Shown piece after piece: positions 1 through 6,604 of a stretch of DNA of 8,199 nt. The position numbers and the translations under genes were made by a program. The notes under the pieces were generated by a model. The model was not told the origin of the DNA. It was given only the letters and a program-made list of their open reading frames with translations, and ran no database searches. Position 1 is the first letter of the stretch. Every line of letters begins with the position of its first letter. Source of the DNA: Bacillota bacterium (GTDB lineage Bacteria; Bacillota; Bacilli; Thermoactinomycetales; DSM-44946); NCBI GenBank assembly GCA_021793745.1, contig JAJYSD010000030.1:1-8199 (forward strand). The letters run 5' to 3'.

Positions 1-1115
1 CCGATCTCCACGTAGTCCAGCACTTCGGAGCCGAACACCTTGTTGATGGAGCATTCCAGGGCGTATTCGGCGATGGCTTTGGCCACGTCCGCCCCCTGGG
101 CCCCTTCCACTTGGCTGAGGTTCTCCTCGAAATATCCGCCGGTGCGGTACACCATGCTCTCCAAAGCATAGGTCTTGGCGGCCATCGTCGCCAGTTTTTC
201 CCGGATCAATCCGAACTTGGCGATCGGCACCTTGAACTGTTTCCGCTCCTGGGCGTACTTGGCGGAGATTTCGATGGCCCGCTTGGCGGAACCGAGGCAG
301 CCCGCCGCCAGCTTGAACCGGCCGATGTTGAGAATGTTGAAGGCGATCACATGGCCCCTGCCCGGTTCGCCCAGAAGGTTTTCCACCGGCACCCGGGCTT
401 CGTCCAGGATCAGCGTCCGGGTGGAAGATCCCTTGATCCCCATCTTCTTCTCTTCCGGACCGACGGAGACCCCCGGGAAGTCCCGCTCGACGATGAAGGC
501 GGTAAATTTCTCGCCGTCGATCTTGGCATAGACGATGAAGACATCGGCGAAACCGGAGTTGGTAATCCACTGCTTTTCCCCGGTCAAGAGGTAGTACTTG
601 CCGTCCTCGCTCAGCTTGGCCGTGGTCTTGGCCCCCAGGGCGTCGGAACCGGAACCGGGCTCCGTCAGGGCGTAGGCGGCGATTTTCTCGCCGGTGGCCA
701 GGGCGGGGAGGTATTTTTTCTTCTGCTCCTCATTGCCGAAGAGGACGATCGGCAGGCTCCCGATCCCCACGTGGGCCCCGTGGCTGAGTCCGAAGGAGCG
801 GCCGAGGGAGATCTTCTCGGTGATCAGGGTGGAAGTGATTTTGTCCAGTCCGAAACCGCCGTACTCCTCCGGTACATCGGCCCCGAGCAGTCCCAGTTCC
901 CCCGCCTGTTTCAAAAGGCGCACGGTATGGTCAAAGTTGTGGTTCTCGATCTCCTCCAGAACCGGCCACACCTGCTCCTTGACGAAGTCTTCGGTGGTCT
1001 TGGCGATCATCTTTTGCTCTTCGTTGATGTCCTCGGGGGTGAAAATCTCCTCGGGAGCCGGCCGCTCCAGCAGGAAGCCGCCCCCTTTTTTGGCCACGCT
1101 TTCGGTCGTCGACAT
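1..1115 (-). CDS. fadE: Acyl-CoA dehydrogenase FadE, N-terminal part (runs off the window)
   Basis: This enzyme catalyses the FAD-dependent oxidation of fatty acyl-CoA to trans-2-enoyl-CoA, the first step of beta-oxidation, passing electrons to electron-transfer flavoprotein. The window holds 371 full codons from ATG at 1115; the B. subtilis homologue (YusJ/FadE) is about 594 residues, so the C-terminal third is missing only because the window ends. Visible landmarks are the N-terminal KGGGFLLE stretch, an acyl-CoA dehydrogenase signature [14 protein letters not shown] (residues 149-162), the WITN flavin-side motif (183-186) and ERKQF (290-294). The catalytic glutamate in the FEGTNE region lies beyond the edge. 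The start is supported by AAAGGAGG six bases upstream. It follows fadA by 26 bp with no terminator between, so it is the third gene of the fadN-fadA-fadE operon. Identity rests on strong recalled similarity along the whole visible length. Confidence 0.96.
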   Translation of the reverse strand, partial: MSTTESVAKKGGGFLLERPAPEEIFTPEDINEEQKMIAKTTEDFVKEQVWPVLEEIENHNFDHTVRLLKQAGELGLLGADVPEEYGGFGLDKITSTLITEKISLGRSFGLSHGAHVGIGSLPIVLFGNEEQKKKYLPALATGEKIAAYALTEPGSGSDALGAKTTAKLSEDGKYYLLTGEKQWITNSGFADVFIVYAKIDGEKFTAFIVERDFPGVSVGPEEKKMGIKGSSTRTLILDEARVPVENLLGEPGRGHVIAFNILNIGRFKLAAGCLGSAKRAIEISAKYAQERKQFKVPIAKFGLIREKLATMAAKTYALESMVYRTGGYFEENLSQVEGAQGADVAKAIAEYALECSINKVFGSEVLDYVEI

Positions 1116-1141
1116 CCTTCTTCTCCTCCTTTTAGGGTTTT

Positions 1142-2323
1142 TCAGGATACCATCTCAAACACGCCGGCCGCACCCATGCCTCCGCCGATGCACATGGTGA
1201 CGACGCCGATTTTCTGCTTGCGGCGGGCCAGCTCATTGAGGATCGATACCGTCAGTTTGGCGCCGGTGCAGCCCAGCGGGTGGCCCAGCGCGATCGCACC
1301 GCCGTTGACGTTCACAATCTCCGGATTCAGCTCGAGCCGGCGAATCACCTCCAGCGACTGGGAGGCAAAGGCCTCGTTCAGCTCGACCAGGTCCACCTGA
1401 TCCAGCGACAGTCCCGCCAGCTTCAGGGCCTTGGGAACGGCCACCACCGGACCGACTCCCATGATGTCGGGATCGACGCCGCCGACGGCAAAGGAGCGGA
1501 AGACGGCGATGGGCTTGACGCCCAACTGCTCGGCCTTCTCCGCCGACATCACCATCACGGCGGCGGCCCCGTCGCTGGTCTGGGAGGAGTTCCCCGCGGT
1601 GACGGTTCCGTCCACCCGGAAGACCGGCTTCAGTTTGGCCAGGGCTTCCAGGGAGGTGTCGGGACGGACCCCCTCGTCGGTGTCGAAGACGACCTCCTTC
1701 TCCTGCAGTTTGCCGTTTTCGTCGATGTACCGCTCCTTGACGGTGACCGGAACGATCTCATCTTTGAATTTGCCCTCCTGGATCGCCCGGTGGGCCTTCC
1801 GGTGGCTCTCCACGGCGAAGCGGTCCTGATCCTCCCGGGAGACGCCGAACCTTCTGGCCACTTCCTCGGCCGTGTGCCCCATCGACATGTAGATCTGGGG
1901 ATAATGCTCCATCAGGTAGGGGTTGGGGGAGGGCTTGTAACCCGTCATCGGTACCATGCTCATGCTCTCCACGCCGCCGGCGATCACCACGTCGGCGAAG
2001 CCGCACATGATCTTTTCCGCGGCCATGGCGATCGTCTGCAGTCCGGAAGAGCAGAACCGGTTGACCGTCACCCCCGGAACCTCCGTGGGGAGGCCGGCGC
2101 GGACAGCGATGATCCGGGCGATGTTCAGTCCCTGCTCCCCTTCCGGCATGGCACAGCCCATGATCACGTCTTCCACTTCCTTGGGATCCACCTGGGGAAC
2201 CCGGCGCATCAGTTCCCCGACGACGGCGGCTCCCAGCTCCTCGGGGCGGGTGTTCTTCAGCGTGCCCTTGTGGGCCTTGCCGACCGCCGTCCGGGCTCCC
2301 GCCACGATCACTGCTTCGCGCAT
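1142..2323 (-). CDS. fadA: Acetyl-CoA C-acyltransferase (3-ketoacyl-CoA thiolase) FadA
   Basis: This thiolase cleaves 3-ketoacyl-CoA with CoA to give acetyl-CoA and an acyl-CoA shortened by two carbons, the last step of each beta-oxidation cycle. The protein has 393 residues, the usual thiolase length (B. subtilis FadA is about 391). The full catalytic set is visible: the nucleophile Cys91 in [13 protein letters not shown] at 316-319, His348 in GHPLG and Cys378 in CIGGGMG. The substrate-loop segment MSMGHTAE (146-153) is also present. The ATG at 2323 is preceded by the purine-rich AAGGAGAGGAG. It lies 41 bp after fadN and 26 bp before fadE, so the three genes almost certainly share one transcript. 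Related biosynthetic acetoacetyl-CoA thiolases have the same motifs. The operon context and close match to YusK favour the degradative role. Confidence 0.96.
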   Translation of the reverse strand: MREAVIVAGARTAVGKAHKGTLKNTRPEELGAAVVGELMRRVPQVDPKEVEDVIMGCAMPEGEQGLNIARIIAVRAGLPTEVPGVTVNRFCSSGLQTIAMAAEKIMCGFADVVIAGGVESMSMVPMTGYKPSPNPYLMEHYPQIYMSMGHTAEEVARRFGVSREDQDRFAVESHRKAHRAIQEGKFKDEIVPVTVKERYIDENGKLQEKEVVFDTDEGVRPDTSLEALAKLKPVFRVDGTVTAGNSSQTSDGAAAVMVMSAEKAEQLGVKPIAVFRSFAVGGVDPDIMGVGPVVAVPKALKLAGLSLDQVDLVELNEAFASQSLEVIRRLELNPEIVNVNGGAIALGHPLGCTGAKLTVSILNELARRKQKIGVVTMCIGGGMGAAGVFEMVS

Positions 2324-2364
2324 ACTCTCCTCTCCTTCCTTGTATCCCTTTTACGCCTACGGAC

Positions 2365-4764
2365 TCAGTTCCGAAGCGGCTTGTTCTTGGTCAGCATGTG
2401 CATCATGCGCTGCTGGGACTTCGGCTCCCCGGCCAGGCTGAGGAAGGCCTCCCGCTCCAGATCCAGCAGGTACTGCTCATCGACCAGCGTCCCTTCGGGC
2501 ACTTCGCCTCCCGCCAGGACATAGGCCAGCTTGCTGGCGATCTTGTAGTCGTGCTCCGTGATATAGCCCGACTGCAGCAGGTTGTAGGCGCCCAGTTTCA
2601 GCACGTTGTAGCCCGACTCACCCACCACGGGAATCTTCCGGGGCTGCGGCGGCCGGTATCCGGCCCGGTCCATCGCCAGAACCACCTGCTTGGCGTCGTA
2701 CAGGAGGTGATCCCGGTTGACGGTGATGCCGTCATAGGGCCGCAGGAACTTGTAGTCCCGGGCTTCGTGCGCGCTGGTGGACACCTTGGCCATGCCGATG
2801 ATCTCGAACACCTTGTTCACCAGGGGCTGCAGGACGAGCTTTTCCTTCGGATCCACCCCTTCGGTCCAGCGGAGGAGCATCTCCTTGTTTCCGCCGCCGC
2901 CGGGAATCAGGCCGACGCCCACTTCCACCAGGCCCATGTAGGTTTCCGCCGACGCCTGGATGCGGTCCGCCGGGAGGCAAACTTCCACTCCGCCGCCCAG
3001 GGCCATGCCGAAGGGAGCGGCCACCACCGGACGGTCCAGGTAGCGGAGGGATCCCATCGCCTTCTGGAACTGGCGGACCATCAGGTCGAGCTCCGGCCAG
3101 TTTTGGTCCTGGGCCTCCATCAGGATCAGCATCAGGTTGGCGCCGACGCAGAAATTGGTCCCCTGGTTGCCGATGACCAGCCCTCGATAGTTGGCGGAAA
3201 CCTCCTTCACCGCCGCGTTGATCATCATGATGATGTCGGCGCCGATGGCGTTTTTGGGGGAATGGAATTCGAGCAGGGCCACATCGTCACCGATGTCGAT
3301 CAGGCTGGCCCCCTTGTTGGCCTTGATCACCCGGTTCTGCTGCTTCAGGCGATCCAGAGAAAGGGTCTTGGGATGCTCCTCCACGTCACGGAACTTCCCG
3401 CCGATGTGGAAGTGGCGAACTTTTCCGCCTTCCTCCCCGTAGAAGGATTTGGCGCCGGATGCGAGCAGCTCCTCCACGAGGGGCGGAATCGTTTCCCCCT
3501 CTTCGCGCATGCGGGCGACGGACTTCTCCACGCCGATGGCGTCCCACATTTCGAAGGGTCCCAGATCCCAGTTGAAGCCCCACTTCATCGCCCGGTCGAC
3601 GCTCACGATGTCGTCGGCGATCTCCGGAATGCGCGCCGCTGAATACAGGAGGGTCTTTTTCGTGATCTCCCAGGCGAAGCGGCCCGCCACATCATCGGCA
3701 TACACCAGGGCCTGGAGCTTTTCCGGCAGGGATTTGGCCCGTTTGGCCGCTTCCAGGGAGGGGGCGCGCAGCTTCTTGCGGGGACGGTATTCCATCGTCT
3801 CCGGATCCAGGGCGAGAATCTCGCTGCCCTTTTCCCCCTTCACCTTTTTGTAGAAACCCTGCCCCGTCTTTTGACCCAGCCACTTCCGCTCCACCATGGT
3901 TTGAAGCAGCGGAGATACGACGAAGGTTTCCTTCTCGGCGGGATCGCTTACATTTTCCCGGACGTTGTTGGCGACGTGGACGAAGGTATCCAAACCGACC
4001 AGGTCCAGGGTGCGGAACGTGGCGCTCTTGGGACGGCCCATCGCCCGGCCGGTGATGGCATCCACTTCATCCGGCCCCAGTCCGGCCTCCAGCATCGCCT
4101 TCAACGATACCTGCAGGCCGTAGACGCCGATCCGGTTGGCGATGAAGTTGGGCGTGTCCTTGGCCACGACGACCCCCTTGCCCAGCACTTCCTCGGCGAA
4201 GGTTTTCATCGCCTCCACGATGTCCGGGCGGGTCGCCTCGGTCGGGATAATCTCCAACAGCTTCATGTAGCGGGGCGGATTGAAAAAGTGCGTCCCCAGG
4301 AAATGGGACCGGAACTCTTCCGAGCGCCCCTCCACCATCGCGTGGATGGAGATTCCCGAGGTGTTGGAGCTGACAATCGTCCCCGGTTTCCAGACCTGTT
4401 CCACCTTGGCATAGAGGTCCTGTTTGATCTTCAGATTTTCGACCACCGCCTCGACGATCCAGTCCACTTCACCCAGCTTGTCGAGGTCGTCCTCCAGGTT
4501 GCCCACGGTGATCAGATTCGCCGCATCCCTGTGATACAGAGGCGACGGCTTCTCCTTCAAGAGGCGATCCTTACCGGCCTGGGCCAAACGATTGCGCACC
4601 CGGGGATCGTCCAGCGTCAAACCCTTTCGCTTTTCCTCCTCCGTCAATTCCCTCGGAACGATGTCCAACAGATAAGTGGGAATGCCCACGTTGGCCAGGT
4701 GCCCGGCGATGGCGGCCCCCATCACCCCGGCACCGAGCACGGCGGCCCGTTTAATCTTCGGCAC
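2365..4764 (-). CDS. fadN: 3-hydroxyacyl-CoA dehydrogenase / enoyl-CoA hydratase fusion FadN
   Basis: This bifunctional enzyme hydrates trans-2-enoyl-CoA to 3-hydroxyacyl-CoA and oxidises it with NAD to 3-ketoacyl-CoA. Domain order is dehydrogenase first and hydratase last, the reverse of E. coli FadB and typical of Bacillus YusL/FadN (about 789 residues; 799 here). Counting from the GTG start, the NAD-binding GAGVMG is at 11-16, the dehydrogenase catalytic histidine is His159 in FLGTHFFNP, and DTPNFIANRIG is at 203-213. The hydratase domain runs from roughly 480 to 680. Both hydratase glutamates appear present: Glu594 in GGGVEVC and Glu614 in LVEVGVGLIPGGGG. The C-terminus ends KNKPLRN, as in the Bacillus protein. 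I chose the GTG at 4764 because GGAGG sits seven bases upstream and the family N-terminus begins there. The in-frame ATG at 4827 lies inside the FadR-like operator. It is the first gene of the fadN-fadA-fadE operon. Confidence 0.95.
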   Translation of the reverse strand: MPKIKRAAVLGAGVMGAAIAGHLANVGIPTYLLDIVPRELTEEEKRKGLTLDDPRVRNRLAQAGKDRLLKEKPSPLYHRDAANLITVGNLEDDLDKLGEVDWIVEAVVENLKIKQDLYAKVEQVWKPGTIVSSNTSGISIHAMVEGRSEEFRSHFLGTHFFNPPRYMKLLEIIPTEATRPDIVEAMKTFAEEVLGKGVVVAKDTPNFIANRIGVYGLQVSLKAMLEAGLGPDEVDAITGRAMGRPKSATFRTLDLVGLDTFVHVANNVRENVSDPAEKETFVVSPLLQTMVERKWLGQKTGQGFYKKVKGEKGSEILALDPETMEYRPRKKLRAPSLEAAKRAKSLPEKLQALVYADDVAGRFAWEITKKTLLYSAARIPEIADDIVSVDRAMKWGFNWDLGPFEMWDAIGVEKSVARMREEGETIPPLVEELLASGAKSFYGEEGGKVRHFHIGGKFRDVEEHPKTLSLDRLKQQNRVIKANKGASLIDIGDDVALLEFHSPKNAIGADIIMMINAAVKEVSANYRGLVIGNQGTNFCVGANLMLILMEAQDQNWPELDLMVRQFQKAMGSLRYLDRPVVAAPFGMALGGGVEVCLPADRIQASAETYMGLVEVGVGLIPGGGGNKEMLLRWTEGVDPKEKLVLQPLVNKVFEIIGMAKVSTSAHEARDYKFLRPYDGITVNRDHLLYDAKQVVLAMDRAGYRPPQPRKIPVVGESGYNVLKLGAYNLLQSGYITEHDYKIASKLAYVLAGGEVPEGTLVDEQYLLDLEREAFLSLAGEPKSQQRMMHMLTKNKPLRN

Positions 4765-4808
4765 AGTCGATCCTCCTCTCCCGTTTTCGCCTACCGCAAA
4801 AAACGTTA

Positions 4809-4826
4809 TGAATGAATGGTCATTCA
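4809..4826. promoter_or_regulatory. Probable FadR (TetR-family) operator upstream of fadN
   Basis: The plus strand reads TGAATGAATGGTCATTCA: two perfect 7-bp inverted arms TGAATGA and TCATTCA around a 4-bp spacer. The flanking A and T at 4808 and 4827 extend the arms to 8 bp. From family knowledge, B. subtilis FadR binds a TGAATGA-N4-TCATTCA palindrome upstream of fatty-acid degradation operons, and long-chain acyl-CoA releases it. The site lies 44 bp before the fadN start codon, exactly where such an operator is expected. The palindrome is seen directly; its assignment to FadR is inference. Confidence 0.87.
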
Positions 4827-4939
4827 TTTAAGGCTGAGAAAAAAACACCTTTCGCAGATAGGCGCCTTCTCTGACATCCCTTGCAGAGTCTTCGTCCAGG
4901 CAACGGCCCGAGTCTTTGAAAAAAGTGCTTTCAAGATTA

Positions 4940-4969
4940 TTATTTATCTGATGAACCTCCGGCGTCAAG
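4940..4969 (-). promoter_or_regulatory. Candidate sigma-A promoter for fadN-fadA-fadE
   Basis: On the minus strand, TTGACG at 4969-4964 (five of six matches to the -35 consensus) is followed after 18 bp by AATAAT at 4945-4940 (five of six matches to -10). This is the best promoter-like pair between the ferredoxin terminator and fadN. It would start transcription near 4933 and leave a leader of about 170 nt, with the FadR-like operator about 107 bp downstream of the start. A weaker promoter overlapping the operator cannot be excluded. Confidence 0.5.
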
Positions 4970-5016
4970 GGGGGTACAAAAACTTTGCGATTCCCGGAAA
5001 ATTCCGTCCAAGCTGG

Positions 5017-5051
5017 AAAAAGGCGCGGGTGCGGATGCCGACACCCGCGCC
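5017..5051 (-). terminator. Intrinsic terminator after the ferredoxin gene
   Basis: On the minus strand a perfect 10-bp GC-rich stem, GGCGCGGGTG (5051-5042) with CACCCGCGCC (5031-5022), encloses a 10-nt loop and is followed directly by five T residues (5021-5017). It begins six bases after the ferredoxin stop codon. It separates the upstream transporter and ferredoxin genes from the fad operon. Confidence 0.93.
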
Positions 5052-5057
5052 GCAGGC

Positions 5058-5291
5058 TCACTTGAAGAAGTTGGCGTTGATCTCGATGTATTCCTGCTCC
5101 TCTTCGGGAACCATATCTTCCTGGTAGATCGCCTCCACCGGGCAGACCGGTTCGCAGGCACCGCAGTCGATGCAGGTGTCCGGATCGATGTAATACTGGA
5201 CATCGTCACCGTGAATCGCATCGACGGGACATACTTCAACGCATTCGGCAGCCTTTTCGTCCTTACAGGGTGAAGTGATCACGTAGGCCAT
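5058..5291 (-). CDS. Seven-iron [3Fe-4S][4Fe-4S] ferredoxin
   Basis: This is a small, acidic, soluble electron carrier of 77 residues. It carries seven cysteines at 9, 17, 21, 40, 43, 46 and 50. After removal of Met1 these become 8, 16, 20, 39, 42, 45 and 49, the spacing of Azotobacter-type seven-iron ferredoxins. By that precedent Cys8, Cys16 and Cys49 hold a [3Fe-4S] cluster, and Cys20, Cys39, Cys42 and Cys45 hold a [4Fe-4S] cluster. The first motif lacks the extra cysteine needed for a second [4Fe-4S] cluster. The N-terminus AYVIT, the YYIDPDTCIDCGAC core and the C-terminal FFK resemble the 77-residue Bacillus schlegelii ferredoxin from memory. AAGGGGG lies ten bases before the ATG, a somewhat long spacing. 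It starts 74 bp after the transporter gene and ends at a strong terminator. Its redox partner is not identifiable here. Confidence 0.94.
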   Translation of the reverse strand: MAYVITSPCKDEKAAECVEVCPVDAIHGDDVQYYIDPDTCIDCGACEPVCPVEAIYQEDMVPEEEQEYIEINANFFK

Positions 5292-5341
5292 TGAATATAA
5301 ACCCCCTTGTCGTACTTTGCCATTTTCTCAAGCGGATCCAT
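5279..5341 (-). CDS. Possible 20-residue ORF overlapping the ferredoxin start
   Basis: The ATG at 5341 opens MDPLEKMAKYDKGVYIQWPT and stops at TGA 5281-5279, overlapping the first codons of the ferredoxin gene in another frame. GGAGAAGGGG lies just upstream and could serve as its ribosome binding site. If translated, it could couple translation to the ferredoxin, whose own site has long spacing. I do not recognise the peptide. An ORF of this size can arise by chance, so this is a weak call. Confidence 0.2.
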   Translation of the reverse strand: MDPLEKMAKYDKGVYIQWPT

Positions 5342-5365
5342 CGCCCCTTCTCCGCAGCAGCCCGG

Positions 5366-6274
5366 CTACCCGATCTTCCCGCGGGGGCGGGGCTGTTCTT
5401 GAACCCCTCCCGGAGAAGCCAGCAAAAACAGGGAAAAAAGGAGCAGAGAGGCTCCGGCCCATTCCGATGGGCTGAGCCGCTCCCCCAGCAGAGCTACTGC
5501 GAGAAGCGTCGCCGTCAGCGGCTCCAGGAGAGCAGCGATGGACGCTTTGGTCGCCGTGGTCCGGTTCAGACCGGTAATATAGAACATGTAAGCAACACCC
5601 GTGGGAACCAGTCCCAAATAGAGGATCATCCCCCAGGCTTCCCAGGAAAAATCGGGAAAGTGGAGGAAAGGGAGCAGAAAGACCGCTCCGAGGGTGAACG
5701 CGACGGCGACGATGCGGATCGGCGGCAGTTCGCCCGTCAAGCGCTTTCCGATCAGGATGTACCCTCCGTAGCATAGCGCAGCGATCAGGGCCAGCAAATT
5801 CCCCGACCACCAGCGCGGATTCACCAGGCCGACCAAGCTGTCGAGGCCGATCAGCAGCATCGTTCCAGCCAACCCTAACACCAGGGCCCCCGTCACCCGG
5901 AAGGTGAGCCGCTCTCCGAACGCCCAGCGGGCCACCAGCGCCACAAACAGCGGAGCGGTACACACGGCGAGAAGGGTCGCGGTGGCCACCATGGTTCGAT
6001 CCACCGCCGAAAAATACCCCAGCTGATACCCTGCCACCGCCAGTCCGAACAGCAGGAACCACCTCGCATGGGGGCGCAGCGATTCCCCTTTGGTCTCGAT
6101 GCGGCGACCCTCCCGCCACGCGGCAACCAGCAGCAGGGGGGAGCTGATCAACAGCCGCCAGGCAGCGACGGCCAGCGGATCGAGGCCGTGATCGGCCGTC
6201 AATCCCTTCCCCACCAACCCCGCAGTTCCCCAGAGAACGGAGGCCAGACAGACCCACTTGATTCCTTCTCGCAA
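5366..6274 (-). CDS. EamA/DMT-family membrane transporter
   Basis: This 302-residue integral membrane protein has ten predicted hydrophobic helices in two homologous halves (EamA domains near 8-142 and 158-287). The internal duplication is visible in the matching ends of each half: RTMVATATLLAVCTAPLF then FGERLT (about 93-124), and RTTATKASIAALLEPLTA then LGERLS (about 238-268). Members export or import small metabolites such as amino acids, nucleosides or drugs, and the substrate cannot be read from sequence. The start is a TTG at 6274, supported by GGGAGGAG six bases upstream. No ATG in this frame is better placed. The leader contains a short upstream ORF and a hairpin covering part of this binding site, which suggests regulated translation. 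No terminator is seen before the ferredoxin gene 74 bp downstream, so read-through transcription is likely. Confidence 0.9.
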   Translation of the reverse strand: MREGIKWVCLASVLWGTAGLVGKGLTADHGLDPLAVAAWRLLISSPLLLVAAWREGRRIETKGESLRPHARWFLLFGLAVAGYQLGYFSAVDRTMVATATLLAVCTAPLFVALVARWAFGERLTFRVTGALVLGLAGTMLLIGLDSLVGLVNPRWWSGNLLALIAALCYGGYILIGKRLTGELPPIRIVAVAFTLGAVFLLPFLHFPDFSWEAWGMILYLGLVPTGVAYMFYITGLNRTTATKASIAALLEPLTATLLAVALLGERLSPSEWAGASLLLFSLFLLASPGGVQEQPRPRGKIG

Positions 6275-6280
6275 TGCGAT

Positions 6281-6310
6281 CTCCTCCCGTCGATGAATAG
6301 GGGACGGGAA
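6281..6310 (-). promoter_or_regulatory. Hairpin sequestering the transporter's ribosome binding site
   Basis: On the minus strand TCCCGTC (6309-6303) pairs perfectly with GACGGGA (6291-6285), with a U-G pair possible at 6310/6284 and an 11-nt loop. The 3' arm contains the first half of the Shine-Dalgarno GGGAGGAG (6288-6281) of the TTG-started transporter gene. Closing this hairpin should lower initiation. The pairing was found by eye; no folding energy was computed. Confidence 0.5.
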
Positions 6311-6353
6311 TCGACTGCTGTCGGTAAACGTCTGTTTGACCGGCCGCGGATCG

Positions 6354-6393
6354 CTCCCGCCCTAGGAGGACAGCGGGAAATGGCTGGGCGGAG
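6354..6393 (-). promoter_or_regulatory. Candidate attenuator stem inside and after the leader ORF
   Basis: CTCCGCCC (6393-6386), the last two bases of one proline codon... through the third proline codon of the leader ORF, can pair with GGGCGGGAG (6362-6354), which begins at the last base of the leader stop codon. This gives eight pairs with one bulged G at 6356. The same GGGCGGGAG can instead pair with TTCCCGTCCC (6310-6301), the arm that otherwise hides the transporter's ribosome binding site, giving nine pairs with one bulged U at 6304. The two pairings exclude each other, as expected of a ribosome-controlled switch. GC-rich sequence makes fortuitous pairing easy. Confidence 0.35.
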
Positions 6394-6415
6394 GCAAGAC
6401 CCCTTTCAGGGCCAT
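6362..6415 (-). CDS. 17-residue leader peptide ORF with a Pro-Pro-Pro motif
   Basis: The ATG at 6415 opens MALKGVLPPPSHFPLSS and ends at TAG 6364-6362, 87 bp before the transporter start codon. The stretch GAAAGGAGGTGA (6431-6420) directly upstream is complementary over 12 bases to the 3' end of Bacillota 16S rRNA, with a five-base gap to the ATG. That makes it the strongest ribosome binding site in the window. Three consecutive proline codons (CCT CCG CCC, residues 8-10) are a known type of ribosome-slowing sequence relieved by EF-P. I do not recognise the peptide from any characterised leader. Its position, short length and surrounding hairpins suggest a regulatory leader rather than a functional protein. 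Translation itself is inferred, not shown. Confidence 0.6.
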   Translation of the reverse strand: MALKGVLPPPSHFPLSS

Positions 6416-6416
6416 C

Positions 6417-6444
6417 GGCTCACCTCCTTTCGGCTCAAGGTGCC
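6417..6444 (-). promoter_or_regulatory. Hairpin that can cover the leader ORF's ribosome binding site
   Basis: On the minus strand CACCT (6442-6438) can pair with AGGTG (6425-6421), and GG (6444-6443) with CC (6418-6417) after a two-base bulge. The loop exposes GAAAGG. Part of the very strong Shine-Dalgarno of the leader ORF would then be paired. The stem is short and may simply be transient. Confidence 0.25.
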
Positions 6445-6460
6445 CGGTGGTCGGGACATC

Positions 6461-6480
6461 CTTTCCGGAAAAGCGGAAAG
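6461..6480 (-). repeat. Inverted repeat (hairpin) in the transporter leader
   Basis: CTTTCCG and CGGAAAG form a perfect 7-bp stem around a 6-nt loop (CTTTTC on the minus strand). It lies about 50 bp upstream of the leader ORF. It has no T-tract on the minus strand and is not a terminator for that strand. Its role is unknown. Confidence 0.45.
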
Positions 6481-6574
6481 CACGCGGACAGGATTCTGAC
6501 CCTTCAAAGCGAACTGCATTTTTCCGAAAAAAGCGAATGACCGCTGGATACAGTCTTCCGCCGCCTTCACGACC

Positions 6575-6583
6575 ATTTTACCA
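6575..6583 (-). promoter_or_regulatory. Candidate extended -10 promoter for the transporter
   Basis: TGGTAAAAT on the minus strand combines a TGn extension with TAAAAT (five of six matches to the -10 consensus). No convincing -35 lies 17 bp upstream, but extended -10 promoters tolerate that. It lies 123 bp past the mtnA stop codon and would give a leader of roughly 290 nt before the transporter, containing the short ORF and hairpins. Confidence 0.4.
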
Positions 6584-6604
6584 TAAACGGCAATCGATCC
6601 CTAG

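Noticed and set aside
111..4815. Long open frames on the plus strand (111-1400, 1280-2524, 2398-3642, 3871-4815)
   Set aside because: They lie antisense to fadE, fadA and fadN. Their translations are low-complexity, rich in His, Gly, Leu and Arg, with no recognisable domain. They are what GC-rich third codon positions produce on the opposite strand of real genes.
4828..5061. A 77-codon minus-strand frame between ferredoxin and fadN
   Set aside because: It runs through the terminator, promoter and leader, has no convincing ribosome binding site and resembles no family.
5328..6257. A 309-codon minus-strand frame overlapping the transporter gene
   Set aside because: It is an alternative frame of the EamA gene with Gly/Arg-rich composition. 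The 5366-6274 frame has clear membrane helices and the duplicated EamA pattern.
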